Shown here: positions 44,871 to 53,548 of the stretch, piece after piece | Position numbering within the stretch: the stretch's first letter is position 1 | How the letters are laid out: each line of letters begins with the position of its first letter | NCBI GenBank assembly: GCA_002418835.1 | Contig: DIEX01000026.1 | Span: 62,001 to 126,000 of the forward strand | DNA length: 64,000 nucleotides | Reading direction: 5' to 3' | Source of the DNA: Spirochaetia bacterium UBA5763 | GTDB taxonomy: Bacteria; Spirochaetota; UBA4802; UBA5550 | Notes under the pieces: model-generated | What the model was told of the DNA's origin: nothing | Seen by the model: only the letters and a program-made list of their open reading frames with translations | Database searches by the model: none | Translations under genes and position numbers: made by a program

Positions 44871-46367
44871 ATGACCACCAGAGACGGATTTTCCGCAGAA
44901 GAGATATTTACCCAGCCCACCGGCTATGCCTATAACGACTTTATAATACTCCCCGGATATATTGACTTTGCTCCTGATGACGTGAATCTTGAAACGAACC
45001 TCACGCGCAATATTAAAATCAAAAGCCCCTTTATCTCAAGCCCCATGGACACTGTTACAGAAGCGGAGATGGCTATCGGCCTCGCTCTCTGGGGAGGCAT
45101 AGGGATCATTCATTACAACAATACAATTGATCAGCAGGTTGAAGAGGTCCGCAAAGTAAAGAGATATGAAAACGGGTTTATCAACAACCCACTTGTTCTC
45201 TCGCCTGACCACAGGATAAGTGATATCGACATGATTAAAGCGCGATACAACTTCTCCGGAATACCGATTACTGAAAACGGCCGCCTGAATTCAAGGCTCA
45301 TAGGAATTGTAACAAACAGGGACATAGATTTCGAAAAGGACAGAGCCAGAAAACTTTCAGAAATAATGACTAAAGATCTTCTTACAGCTGAAGAGGGGAT
45401 AACTCTCTCAGACGCGAATAAAATACTCCGCGCTTCCAAAAAAGGGAAGCTCCCCATAGTTGACAAAGAGGGGAGACTGGTTTCACTGATGAGCAGAAGC
45501 GACCTTCTGAAAAACAGAGGTTACCCCTTATCATCAAAAGATGAAAAAAAACATCTCAGGGTCGGAGCGGCAATCTCAACAAAAGAGGAATCCAGGGAGA
45601 GACTTGCAGCCCTGCATGAAGCTGGAGTTGATGTTGTTATAATAGACTCGGCTCAGGGGAACTCAGTTTACCAGGTGGAGATGATTAAATTCATCAAATC
45701 AAAATACCCTTCAATTGATGTAATAGGAGGAAACGTTGTTACTGAGGAGCAGTGTAAAACACTTATAAGTGCAGGAGCTGACGCACTGAGAATAGGTATG
45801 GGCCCCGGCTCAATATGTACTACCCAGACAACAATGGCAGTGGGGCGCCCGCAGGCAACAGCAGTTTTCCGCACAGCGCGCTACGCTAATAAACAGGGCG
45901 TACCTGTAATTGCTGATGGAGGTATTGCCAATATCGGCCACATATCCAAGGCCCTTGCTCTGGGGGCCTCTACGGCAATGATGGGCTCAATGTTTGCAGG
46001 TACAAAAGAGGCTCCGGGTGAATATTTCTACGAAAATGGTATCCGTCTGAAAAAATACAGAGGGATGGGTTCTCTTGAAGCAATGGAGGCTGGCGGTACA
46101 AACAGGTATTTTGCTGAAGAATCAAAAGTGATTGTTGCACAGGGTGTATCAGGTGCGGTTATAGATAAAGGCACACTCAATGATTATATCCCCTATCTGC
46201 TTCAGGGCCTTAAGCACTCATTCCAGGATATGGGAATCCGCAATTTAAAGGCTCTTCATGAGTCTCTCAATTCCGGCGAATTAAGGTTTGAAATACGCTC
46301 CCCCATGGCACAGAGAGAGGGGCACGTTCACGACATGTACTCTTACAAGGAACCTCAATATATGTAA
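44871..46367 (+). CDS. guaB: Inosine-5'-monophosphate dehydrogenase
   Basis: 498 residues from the ATG at 44871 (ribosome binding site AAAAGGAGA); an earlier in-frame start at 44805 lies in leader sequence. The (beta/alpha)8 barrel is interrupted by two CBS domains (about 110-230). The catalytic loop 'GMGPGSICTTQ' carries Cys316, and the flap has 'YRGMGSLEAM'. IMPDH oxidises IMP to XMP with NAD, the first step to guanine nucleotides. It is monocistronic, with a hairpin after the stop. Confidence 0.96.
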   Translation: MTTRDGFSAEEIFTQPTGYAYNDFIILPGYIDFAPDDVNLETNLTRNIKIKSPFISSPMDTVTEAEMAIGLALWGGIGIIHYNNTIDQQVEEVRKVKRYENGFINNPLVLSPDHRISDIDMIKARYNFSGIPITENGRLNSRLIGIVTNRDIDFEKDRARKLSEIMTKDLLTAEEGITLSDANKILRASKKGKLPIVDKEGRLVSLMSRSDLLKNRGYPLSSKDEKKHLRVGAAISTKEESRERLAALHEAGVDVVIIDSAQGNSVYQVEMIKFIKSKYPSIDVIGGNVVTEEQCKTLISAGADALRIGMGPGSICTTQTTMAVGRPQATAVFRTARYANKQGVPVIADGGIANIGHISKALALGASTAMMGSMFAGTKEAPGEYFYENGIRLKKYRGMGSLEAMEAGGTNRYFAEESKVIVAQGVSGAVIDKGTLNDYIPYLLQGLKHSFQDMGIRNLKALHESLNSGELRFEIRSPMAQREGHVHDMYSYKEPQYM

Positions 46368-46740
46368 TTTTTAATGAACTTTTAAACGTTAAAAGTTCAC
46401 TCAAATAACAGAAATGAGGCGGTAAGGCTATTAATTTAAAAAATCACATAGTCTTCCCGCCTTTATTTCACCCCTGACCAATACTCTCACCCCCGGCGCA
46501 TAAATTCATCTCCTGATTAAATCTATTGTCGCCACCACCATAGGGGAAGCCGGTATAATTTTATAGAGTATTTATGATTTTATCGGCTGCGGGCTGAATA
46601 AAATCATTATGCCCGGAATTTAATTCACAGCCGAACACTCCCCCCTTCAATTAATAAAAAAAAGTCTTGAATAAAGTTTGAGAACTTTTATAATTAACAA
46701 TGTTATTATACAAAAATATAAAGAAAGAAGTGACTGAACT
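46368..46740. other. guaB: 373-base gap with two hairpins between guaB and a membrane protein gene
   Basis: TGAACTTTTAA and TTAAAAGTTCA (46375-46399) form a perfect hairpin suited to terminate guaB. A second, longer imperfect hairpin (AGGCGGTAAGGCTAT with ATAGTCTTCCCGCCT, about 46416-46463) follows. A TAATTAACAATGTTATTATAC stretch near 46692 may hold the promoter of the next gene. No gene is visible. Confidence 0.55.
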
Positions 46741-47856
46741 ATGAAATCAAAAGTCAGCTTTTCAGAAAACAGCATAAATGTTAAAACTCCGATAATGATG
46801 CTATTTACAGTTGCAACCATAGGGGCAATTGCATTGGCGACCGGTGTTTATATTCTTCACGATATCCCTGTTATTGATCACCTTCTCATCGGATTCGGTG
46901 TTATATTTCTTTTTAGCGGGCTGTTTTTTTTATTTAACTCCAAATACTATAAGATAGTTATCAATGAGGAACCGGGATACCTGAGCCTTGTTGAATCAAC
47001 AGGATGGGACATCTCCCCGTTAAAAATTCCTTTTAAATATTTTAATGAGATTGTAATCCAGTACCTGATAAACAGGGATAAACCTGAATATGAAATAATG
47101 CTGAGAAACCGTTACGGGTCCCTGATGCTTGTGGCGCGTATTTATGATGAGGCTGAAGCTCTTTCATTCAGCAGCAAGTTTGAAAAAACCATGGGACTCA
47201 GGGTAACGATGAACAGTGAAATACCATCAGACCTTGTTGACAGACGCCACCCTTTCAGTTCTTACGCTATTGTTATCCCGGACAACTCCAGCATCAGGAC
47301 AACAGAGAAGCGTGATTCCTCTGAACTTACATGGAAGGTGAAATACAATCCGATACAGGTTGCCTTTATGTTCTGCATCTATTACGGGTTTTTCCATATT
47401 ATACATTTTGCCGCAGTCCCGTCAGGGGATATAAACCCTCTTACAGCAGGCATTGTTTATACATTCCTTGGAATACTTCTCTCTATCCTTATTACAATTA
47501 TTCTTTCAATTCTTTTCGGCACATACCACTTAATAACAGGGAAAGAGTCTGTTACATATTTTCATAAAATATTCGGCCGCAAATATGGCGAGATGGATAT
47601 GAAAAAAACAGAGATTGCCCTTGTGAGGAGTTCAATCGATCTCGCGACAGAAGAGATTCTCCTGGTGAGTAAAAGCGGAATTAACTCCCTTAACAATCTG
47701 ATTAAAAAATTCAGTACAGGGGGGGCAAATTTTAAGAACATGATAGATATTTCAGATCTGAAGGCCTTCAAGGATGAAATGATAAGACTGAATCTCGGCA
47801 ATATGAAACTCGCAGAGAAACTATATATTGAACAGTTTTTAATGAAGAACCTGTAA
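46741..47856 (+). CDS. Membrane protein of unknown function with four predicted helices
   Basis: 371 residues. Two hydrophobic helices at about 18-38 and 45-65 are followed by a soluble domain (about 75-200), then two more helices at about 205-230 and 240-265 and a C-terminal soluble domain. The segments after each helix pair ('YYKIVINEEPGYLSLVES', 'ESVTYFHKIFGRKYGEMDM') look like PH-like beta domains, as in bacterial membrane proteins with repeated helix-pair/PH units. No family is certain. It may be co-transcribed with ruvA, 80 bases downstream. Confidence 0.75.
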   Translation: MKSKVSFSENSINVKTPIMMLFTVATIGAIALATGVYILHDIPVIDHLLIGFGVIFLFSGLFFLFNSKYYKIVINEEPGYLSLVESTGWDISPLKIPFKYFNEIVIQYLINRDKPEYEIMLRNRYGSLMLVARIYDEAEALSFSSKFEKTMGLRVTMNSEIPSDLVDRRHPFSSYAIVIPDNSSIRTTEKRDSSELTWKVKYNPIQVAFMFCIYYGFFHIIHFAAVPSGDINPLTAGIVYTFLGILLSILITIILSILFGTYHLITGKESVTYFHKIFGRKYGEMDMKKTEIALVRSSIDLATEEILLVSKSGINSLNNLIKKFSTGGANFKNMIDISDLKAFKDEMIRLNLGNMKLAEKLYIEQFLMKNL

Positions 47857-47936
47857 ACCCCTTCATAACCTGCATCATACTCACCCCGGTTAATATCTCC
47901 GGAAATTAAAATAATTAATACACGGTCAGAATTATT

Positions 47937-48518
47937 ATGATAGGAAAACTTAAAGGGGCTGTTGAAGACCTTAAGCCCACAGAAGTAATTATCGATGTCA
48001 ATGGAATAGGATTTGAACTGACGATCCCTTTCTCCACTTATGAAAAAATTCAGGGGGAGAAAAATACGACTCTCCTGGTACACACCCTCCATAAAGAGGA
48101 CCAGTTCAGGCTTTTCGGTTTTCACTCACGAATTGAGAGGGACATATTCAAATCACTCCTTGCTGTGAGCGGCATAGGCCCCTCTATGGCCATTTCACTT
48201 CTCTCAGGGATGACGCCGGAAAGTCTGATCGAGAGCGTAAAAAGCGGAAACATCAGCGCGCTGACAAAGATCCCCGGTATCGGTAAAACCAAAGCTGAAA
48301 AGCTCATATTCGATCTTAAACGCAAGCTCCCTCAACTTGAAAGAATATCAGGCCCTGTTTCAGCAGCAGCATCAGACAGGCATGATGCTGTGGAGGCCCT
48401 TGCAGCACTTGGATTTGACGAAAACAAGGCAGCGGCCTGCGTAAATGAAATTATCAAATCATCAAAAGATGCTACCCTGGAGGATATTATAAAACAGGCA
48501 CTGAAACTTCTTGCGTAA
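47937..48518 (+). CDS. ruvA: Holliday junction DNA helicase subunit RuvA
   Basis: 193 residues, typical length. The N-terminal OB-fold 'MIGKLKGAVEDL' and 'HTLHKEDQFRLFGF', the tandem helix-hairpin-helix motifs ('LLAVSGIGPSMAISLLS' and 'LTKIPGIGKTKAEKLI') and the C-terminal RuvB-binding domain ('VEALAALGFDENKAA') are complete. RuvA binds four-way DNA junctions and recruits RuvB for branch migration. RuvB and RuvC are not adjacent in the window. Confidence 0.96.
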   Translation: MIGKLKGAVEDLKPTEVIIDVNGIGFELTIPFSTYEKIQGEKNTTLLVHTLHKEDQFRLFGFHSRIERDIFKSLLAVSGIGPSMAISLLSGMTPESLIESVKSGNISALTKIPGIGKTKAEKLIFDLKRKLPQLERISGPVSAAASDRHDAVEALAALGFDENKAAACVNEIIKSSKDATLEDIIKQALKLLA

Positions 48519-48581
48519 TACTTTTCTTTTTTATTGACAGAAACAAAGTACTGTCTTATTAGCATCTTATTAACAACTGAC

Positions 48582-48699
48582 GTCTTATCAAGAGCGGCGG
48601 AGGGACTGGCCCGGAGAAACCGCGGCAACCACCGGCAGAGTCCGGCAGGTGCTAACTCCAGCGGATATAACAGTTATTGTTATTTCCGGAAGATGAGAC
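48582..48699 (+). promoter_or_regulatory. SAM-I (S-box) riboswitch aptamer
   Basis: The class consensus is present in order: P1 strand GTCTTATC, then GGAGGGACTGGCCC, GAAACC, GGCAACC, a variable hairpin, GGTGCTAACTCC, a second hairpin, and GGAAGATGAGAC closing P1 (GATGAGAC). It binds S-adenosylmethionine and lies directly before metX and metW, genes of methionine synthesis, so it should switch them off when SAM is plentiful. Confidence 0.95.
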
Positions 48700-48747
48700 A
48701 GCGGGTTTGAAACACGAACCGCTGTCTGTTATGAAGGCGGTTTTTTT
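48697..48747 (+). promoter_or_regulatory. metX: Expression platform of the SAM-I riboswitch (ribosome-binding-site sequestor)
   Basis: GACAGCGGGTT (overlapping the P1 3' strand) can pair with AACCGCTGTC (48717-48726). Alternatively AACCGC pairs with GCGGTT (48737-48742), which hides the only ribosome binding site, AAGGCGG. A run of seven Ts then leads straight to the metX ATG, so the same hairpin could also act as a terminator. Confidence 0.75.
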
Positions 48748-49914
48748 ATGACTAAAAAAGAGAAGGAACCTGAACATACCTCCGCAGGAATTGTAAAGAC
48801 TGAATACTTTACATTCTGCGAACCTCCCCATCCTTTAAAGCTGAGTAGCGGCAGAAAACTCGGCCCCATAACTCTTGCTTATGAAACATGCGGCACACTG
48901 AATGAGAATAAAAGCAATGCTGTGCTTATACTGCACGCTCTGTCAGGGGATGCTCATGCCGCAGGTTACCACTCGGAAAAAGATAAATCCCCCGGATGGT
49001 GGGACACATATATCGGCCCCGGGAAAGCTTTTGACACGGATAAATATTTTATCATCTGCTCTAATGTAATAGGGGGGTGTTCAGGTTCAACAGGGCCGGC
49101 CTCAATAAATCCTGCCACGGGGAAACCGTACGCATTGGATTTCCCTATGGTCACAATAAGCGACATGGTGAATGCACAGAAAAGGCTTATTGACCACCTG
49201 GGTATTAAAAAGCTCCTATCAGTGGCCGGTGGGTCCATGGGGGGGATGCAGGCTTTGCAGTGGACCATCTCCTACCCGGACATGGTTGAATCATGTATAG
49301 GTATTGCCACATCAGCTTCACTCTCTGCACAGGGGATTGCCCTTAACGAGGTGGGGCGTCAGGCAATATTCAACGATCCGAAATGGAACAGCGGAAATTA
49401 TTATGAATCATCTTTACCTAAAGCAGGCCTTTCACTTGCAAGAATGATCGGACACATAACATACCTCTCCGAGAAACATATGCATGAAAAGTTCGGGAGG
49501 AAATTCCAGGATTCAGCAAATGCTGGAAAGGACATGAACCCGGAGTTCATGGTTGAATCATACCTCCGCCACCAGGGTGTAAAATTTGTTGAAAGGTTCG
49601 ATGCCAATTCATATATATATATAACACGGGCAATTGACCATTTTGATCTCAGGGCGGATTACGGGGGGAGCCTTACTGCGGCTTTTGAAAACGTAAGCGC
49701 CAATTACCTGATCATAAGCTTTACTACAGACTGGCTCTACCCCACCGGCAACTCAAAAGAAATTGTGAGGGCGCTGAGGGTTAACGGCAAGAATGTTAAT
49801 TATACTGATATCGAAACCGATAACGGACACGATGCCTTTCTTCTCCCCAATGAACTTCTGGAGAAGAATATAAAAAATTTTCTTAAAAGTGAATTAAAGA
49901 AGAGTGAAATATAA
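48748..49914 (+). CDS. metX: Homoserine O-acetyltransferase MetX
   Basis: 388 residues of the alpha/beta-hydrolase fold. The catalytic triad is visible: nucleophile S163 in 'GGSMGGMQ', D328 in 'TTDWLYPT' and H361 in 'DNGHDAFL'. It acylates homoserine (acetyl or possibly succinyl; the specificity cannot be read safely), the first committed step to methionine. Translation starts at the ATG right after the riboswitch T run. metW follows with no gap. Confidence 0.95.
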   Translation: MTKKEKEPEHTSAGIVKTEYFTFCEPPHPLKLSSGRKLGPITLAYETCGTLNENKSNAVLILHALSGDAHAAGYHSEKDKSPGWWDTYIGPGKAFDTDKYFIICSNVIGGCSGSTGPASINPATGKPYALDFPMVTISDMVNAQKRLIDHLGIKKLLSVAGGSMGGMQALQWTISYPDMVESCIGIATSASLSAQGIALNEVGRQAIFNDPKWNSGNYYESSLPKAGLSLARMIGHITYLSEKHMHEKFGRKFQDSANAGKDMNPEFMVESYLRHQGVKFVERFDANSYIYITRAIDHFDLRADYGGSLTAAFENVSANYLIISFTTDWLYPTGNSKEIVRALRVNGKNVNYTDIETDNGHDAFLLPNELLEKNIKNFLKSELKKSEI

Positions 49915-50526
49915 ATGGAAGAATTTAAAATAGGTTATGACCTTGTAATAGCTGAGATACCTGAGGGGTCCAGGGTGCTTGACCTTGGATGCGGCGACGG
50001 CACTCTCCTTAAGCTGCTGCATGAGCAGAAAAACGTCAGCGGTTTCGGTGTTGAAATCTCTGAAGAGGGGGTAAGCCAGTGTGTTGAAAAAGGGGTGTAC
50101 TGCTATCAGGCTGACATTGACGAAGGCTTAAGTGATTACAGGGATAACTCATTCGATTATGTAATTCTTAACCAGACAATACAGAACACAAAGCGTCCCG
50201 ATTATGTAATTAGAGAAGTACTTCGCATCGGGAAAAAGGCTATAGTCAGTTTCCCTAATTTCGGCTACTACAGAACACGGGCATACCTTATGTTTAATGG
50301 AACAATGCCTGTTAATAAACTTTTACCATACCAGTGGTATGACTCACCCAACATTCACCTGCTCACTATAAAAGATATGATCCGCATGGCGCCGGATTTC
50401 TCCTTCAGTATAATTTCTGAAAAACATTTTTCAGTATCAGGTATTGACAGATCAAATATAATCAGTATTGCCCCCAATCTCCTTGCAGAATATGGATTCT
50501 TCGTTATAACTTCGATTGAAAGTTGA
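49915..50526 (+). CDS. metW: Methionine biosynthesis protein MetW
   Basis: 203 residues. The SAM-dependent methyltransferase-like motif I 'VLDLGCGDGTLLKLL' (about 22-36) and the MetW signature 'FDYVILNQTIQNTKRPDYVIREVLRIG' region and 'VSFPNFGYYRTR' are intact. MetW is nearly always encoded beside MetX and is thought to enhance or stabilise homoserine acylation. The ATG follows the metX stop directly, so the pair shares the SAM-I riboswitch control. Confidence 0.94.
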   Translation: MEEFKIGYDLVIAEIPEGSRVLDLGCGDGTLLKLLHEQKNVSGFGVEISEEGVSQCVEKGVYCYQADIDEGLSDYRDNSFDYVILNQTIQNTKRPDYVIREVLRIGKKAIVSFPNFGYYRTRAYLMFNGTMPVNKLLPYQWYDSPNIHLLTIKDMIRMAPDFSFSIISEKHFSVSGIDRSNIISIAPNLLAEYGFFVITSIES

Positions 50527-50660
50527 CATTATCAAAAAATTTTATTTCATTTAAATACACCCCCGAAGGGGACAAAGAGAATAGAGGCGATGATTAAGGG
50601 GATGTCATTCCGGCTGGAGTGATAGCAACAAGGGAAACTGATATATTATTAATTATAACA

Positions 50661-50793
50661 ATTTATGAAATGATTAGGGAAATGTCATTTTGAACATATA
50701 TGAGACCAACGAAGTAGCTGGAAGCAAATCTAAAAATTTTTTGTTAAAAGATAGATTTCTCAGTCGCTGACGCTTCTTCGAAATGACAGTTTG
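50661..50793. repeat. Dispersed palindromic repeat, copy 4 (CTATAGC family, divergent)
   Basis: GAAATGATTAGGGAAATGTCATT at the left and GATTTCTCAGTCGCTGACGCTTCTTCGAAATGACAG at the right match the other copies. The head CTATAGC is not preserved. It fills the gap between metW and the DUF697 gene; a small CCCC-GAA-GGGG hairpin lies near 50561. Confidence 0.6.
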
Positions 50794-50824
50794 ATGTTCT
50801 ATTTTACACAGAAGGAGATACAAA

Positions 50825-51385
50825 ATGGAAGAGAAAAAAAATCCAGATGAAATAATCAAGATGCATGTAATTTTCGCAATGACTGCAGGGGCTATTCCAC
50901 TTCCTATGGCTGACCTTGTGGCAGTATCAGCAATTCAGTATGATATGATAAGGCAGCTTGCTGAGCTATATGGCGCTGACTACGATTCAAACAAAGGAAA
51001 GACTCTGGCGTCATCCATGATGGGTGCTGCCGTGGCACGCATTGGTTCAAGCCTTATTAAGGCAATTCCCGGAGTGGGGACTCTGCTGGGTATCGGCTCA
51101 CAGGTGATAACATCAGGCGCAACAACTTATGCCATGGGAAAAATTCTTGACTCGCACTTTTCAGGGAAAGGGACAATTGACAATTTCAATCTTGATTCGG
51201 TTAAATCGGAGTATAATGATCTCCTGAATAAAGGGAAAGAGTACGCAAAAAATCTCAAACAGAGCATAAAGAAAGAGGATGTCTTTGTTACAATCGAAAA
51301 ACTCAGCCAGCTTAAGGCAAGCGGAGCAATCACTGAAGAGGAGTTTCAGAAGACTAAAGAAAAACTGCTGGCAAAAATAAGCTGA
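50825..51385 (+). CDS. DUF697-like membrane-associated protein with C-terminal SHOCT domain
   Basis: 186 residues. The N-terminal part ('IIKMHVIFAMTAGAIPLPMADLVAVSAIQYDMI') and the glycine-rich hydrophobic segment ('SSLIKAIPGVGTLLGIGSQVITSGATTYAMG') are characteristic of DUF697, which often follows small GTPase domains but is free-standing here. The C-terminal 30 residues ('IEKLSQLKASGAITEEEFQKTKEKLL') form a SHOCT domain. The role may be in membrane-linked GTPase signalling or stress; no GTPase gene is adjacent. The ribosome binding site is AGAAGGAGA. Confidence 0.82.
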   Translation: MEEKKNPDEIIKMHVIFAMTAGAIPLPMADLVAVSAIQYDMIRQLAELYGADYDSNKGKTLASSMMGAAVARIGSSLIKAIPGVGTLLGIGSQVITSGATTYAMGKILDSHFSGKGTIDNFNLDSVKSEYNDLLNKGKEYAKNLKQSIKKEDVFVTIEKLSQLKASGAITEEEFQKTKEKLLAKIS

Positions 51386-51402
51386 AATAAACATTCCCTA
51401 TA

Positions 51403-51441
51403 CTGTAAAAAAACCGCCATCTCCCGGCGGTTTTTTTACAG
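51403..51441. terminator. Perfect bidirectional terminator
   Basis: CTGTAAAAAAACCGCC and GGCGGTTTTTTTACAG are 16-base arms around ATCTCCC, with T runs in both directions, between the convergent DUF697 and aldehyde oxidoreductase genes. Confidence 0.92.
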
Positions 51442-51453
51442 TATTACCTGTTA

Positions 51454-53331
51454 TCAGTAATCCTTCAGGGTCTCCTGAATCCCCTTGTGTATCTCATACC
51501 AGAATTCAAGTGCTGCTTCATGCTTGTCCTTTTCGAATTCCGCAATCCATTTTTCAAGTTCAGGATGCTTTTCTCCATCAACATCCCTTTTTCTTATAAG
51601 GAACCTGTATATAAAATCTATATTCCTTTCACTCTCCCAGAAAACTGAGGAGTTCCTGCTGTTCATCCTTGCGGCAGCGCGGGAGATCTTTTGCAAATAT
51701 TCATTCTGAAGTCCGAAGAGAGAACCCATAACCTCCGGTATCATCTCCTCTGCCCACTTCCTGTGGAATCTGCATGTTCCCATATTATCAAGAATCAGCT
51801 CCTTTTTGAATCTTTCCGCATCCTGCCTTCCAAGCTCCCGTGGAGGATAGAACTCATCCCCATAATGCATATAATATTTACCCATAATAGCCATAGGGGA
51901 GAGAGCACCCGGTGTCCAGTACTGATTAGGCACCATCCATCCGTTTCTTGCAAAACCGTTGGTCACAAACCTGTTTAGAATCTCCGGACTCTTTGCTCCG
52001 GCAAGCCTCCTTGCCAGTTTCCTGGCTCCCGCCTGGAGATCCATCAGACCCCTTTTATATATAATTGAATCCAGTATCTCACACCCTATCTCTGCGTTAT
52101 TCATGGAGTCGGCAACCACATCAAAATTATCCGGATCAAAATTAGGCTTCCTCTGTGATATTCCGAGATCCTCACAGGAAACAAGACCGTCAGAAAGACA
52201 GTCAAGCATCCACGCCACAACACCACCTGCTGAGATCGCATCAAACCCGTACATGTCGCAGTGGTGATTAAGCTTCTCTGCTGCACGCTGATCGAAGATT
52301 CCTGAAAGGGGTCCCATTGTCTGGTAAGGCTCATAATCCTTCTTGTACTTATCATTCATTTTTTTACATACTGCCACGCAGGGTTCGCCACATGTGGTCT
52401 GTTTCTGCGGCTTAATTGTCTCCTCATTAAACTGCTTGAGGTAATGGTTTCTCACAAATTTTTCATGAACTTCAAGGCGTTTCTCCTCTGTCCAGTATAT
52501 ACTGCGGTAATTAAAAGAGAGCATCTTTCCGCCGAGAGTTGCATAGTTTACCCCGAAAGTTCCCCCTGTATCCATGTTCGGCTCAAACCTGTATTTAGCT
52601 GTTGCCTCAAGATCCTTGGCTGCCAGTTTTTTGTTGTACTTATCTACAAACCACTGGTCAGCAACCTTCCTGTCTCTGAAGTCATCGTCAATAAATGTAC
52701 CGCCGTAGATAACTGCAACAATTCCATGTTCCTGAAGCATCTTGGAACCGAATCCTCCACGCCCTGCCCATGTATCAACATAGGTTACTTCACCCTTCTT
52801 TATCGGCATTGAGGCAATTGCTCCGATGCCTGTAACTGCGGCAGCAGGGCCTGTTACAAGAATCCGGGGATCATTATCATAGTATTTTCCGAATCTTTCA
52901 AAAGTATAATCAGTGAGAGAATAGATCCCTTTTCTGCCCGATTTCCAGATTTCACCTATATCAACCGGATGAACTGCTACTTGAACTTCTTCACCATGTA
53001 CCCTGTTCAGGTAGAGTATTGAAGGCATAGGAGCTTTGCTTGTCAGAGCCAGCATATCAATACCGAGGTTATTGAAAACAAGTCCTGCTCCACCCATTGT
53101 TGAGATGTAAAAACCTGCCCATCCCGGAGAGAACCCTGTTACTATAAGCCTGTTTGAACCGGGAAAAATTGAACCCGCAAGGAGGCCCGTCCCTATATTG
53201 AGGCTGTCATATTGTCTTGAAAGATGAAGCCCCAGATCTACGGGCCCGAAAAAGTCACCTACCTTGTAACGGTTAACTCTGTAAAAACCGCTGCTCACAT
53301 CAACTACAAGTGTTTTCAGATATGTATTCAT
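51454..53331 (-). CDS. Tungsten/molybdenum aldehyde:ferredoxin oxidoreductase
   Basis: 625 residues, normal AOR length. The N-terminal domain binding the pterin cofactor has 'FFGPVDLGLHLSRQY' and 'GFSPGWAGFYISTMGG'; the [4Fe-4S] ligands are the CxxCxxxC of 'CGEPCVAVC' (about 312-320) and a later cysteine in 'WMLDCLSDG'. Members oxidise aldehydes to acids with ferredoxin as electron acceptor, using a bis-pterin tungsten or molybdenum centre, and act in anaerobic amino acid or carbohydrate breakdown. It stands alone on the minus strand. A Mo-storage-like protein and a molybdate-type regulator lie 4-7 kb away. Confidence 0.93.
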   Translation of the reverse strand: MNTYLKTLVVDVSSGFYRVNRYKVGDFFGPVDLGLHLSRQYDSLNIGTGLLAGSIFPGSNRLIVTGFSPGWAGFYISTMGGAGLVFNNLGIDMLALTSKAPMPSILYLNRVHGEEVQVAVHPVDIGEIWKSGRKGIYSLTDYTFERFGKYYDNDPRILVTGPAAAVTGIGAIASMPIKKGEVTYVDTWAGRGGFGSKMLQEHGIVAVIYGGTFIDDDFRDRKVADQWFVDKYNKKLAAKDLEATAKYRFEPNMDTGGTFGVNYATLGGKMLSFNYRSIYWTEEKRLEVHEKFVRNHYLKQFNEETIKPQKQTTCGEPCVAVCKKMNDKYKKDYEPYQTMGPLSGIFDQRAAEKLNHHCDMYGFDAISAGGVVAWMLDCLSDGLVSCEDLGISQRKPNFDPDNFDVVADSMNNAEIGCEILDSIIYKRGLMDLQAGARKLARRLAGAKSPEILNRFVTNGFARNGWMVPNQYWTPGALSPMAIMGKYYMHYGDEFYPPRELGRQDAERFKKELILDNMGTCRFHRKWAEEMIPEVMGSLFGLQNEYLQKISRAAARMNSRNSSVFWESERNIDFIYRFLIRKRDVDGEKHPELEKWIAEFEKDKHEAALEFWYEIHKGIQETLKDY

Positions 53332-53492
53332 AAGAACTCCCGGGCTTCCTTAATTTTTCTTCAATATCCAAATTAAATTAATTAACGCTAAAGAAAAAAT
53401 CAACCAGATTAAATGACTTTTACCGTGATACACAGAAAAGATCTTTTTGTTATGCCATCAAAGACATGTTACAAAAATTTTTTAAAAATAAA

Positions 53493-53518
53493 GAATCCCG
53501 CATTTATACACGGGATTC
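53493..53518 (-). terminator. Terminator of the channel gene
   Basis: GAATCCCG and CGGGATTC pair around a 10-base loop; on the minus strand a T-rich stretch (CTTTATTTTTA) follows. Confidence 0.8.
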
Positions 53519-53548
53519 AGGCAAAAATTTTAAACTGGCTGTTCCATG

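Noticed and set aside
47562..48125. 187-residue minus-strand frame across the membrane protein and ruvA
   Set aside because: It overlaps two genes in antisense, one of them the well-supported ruvA, and has no recognisable domain.
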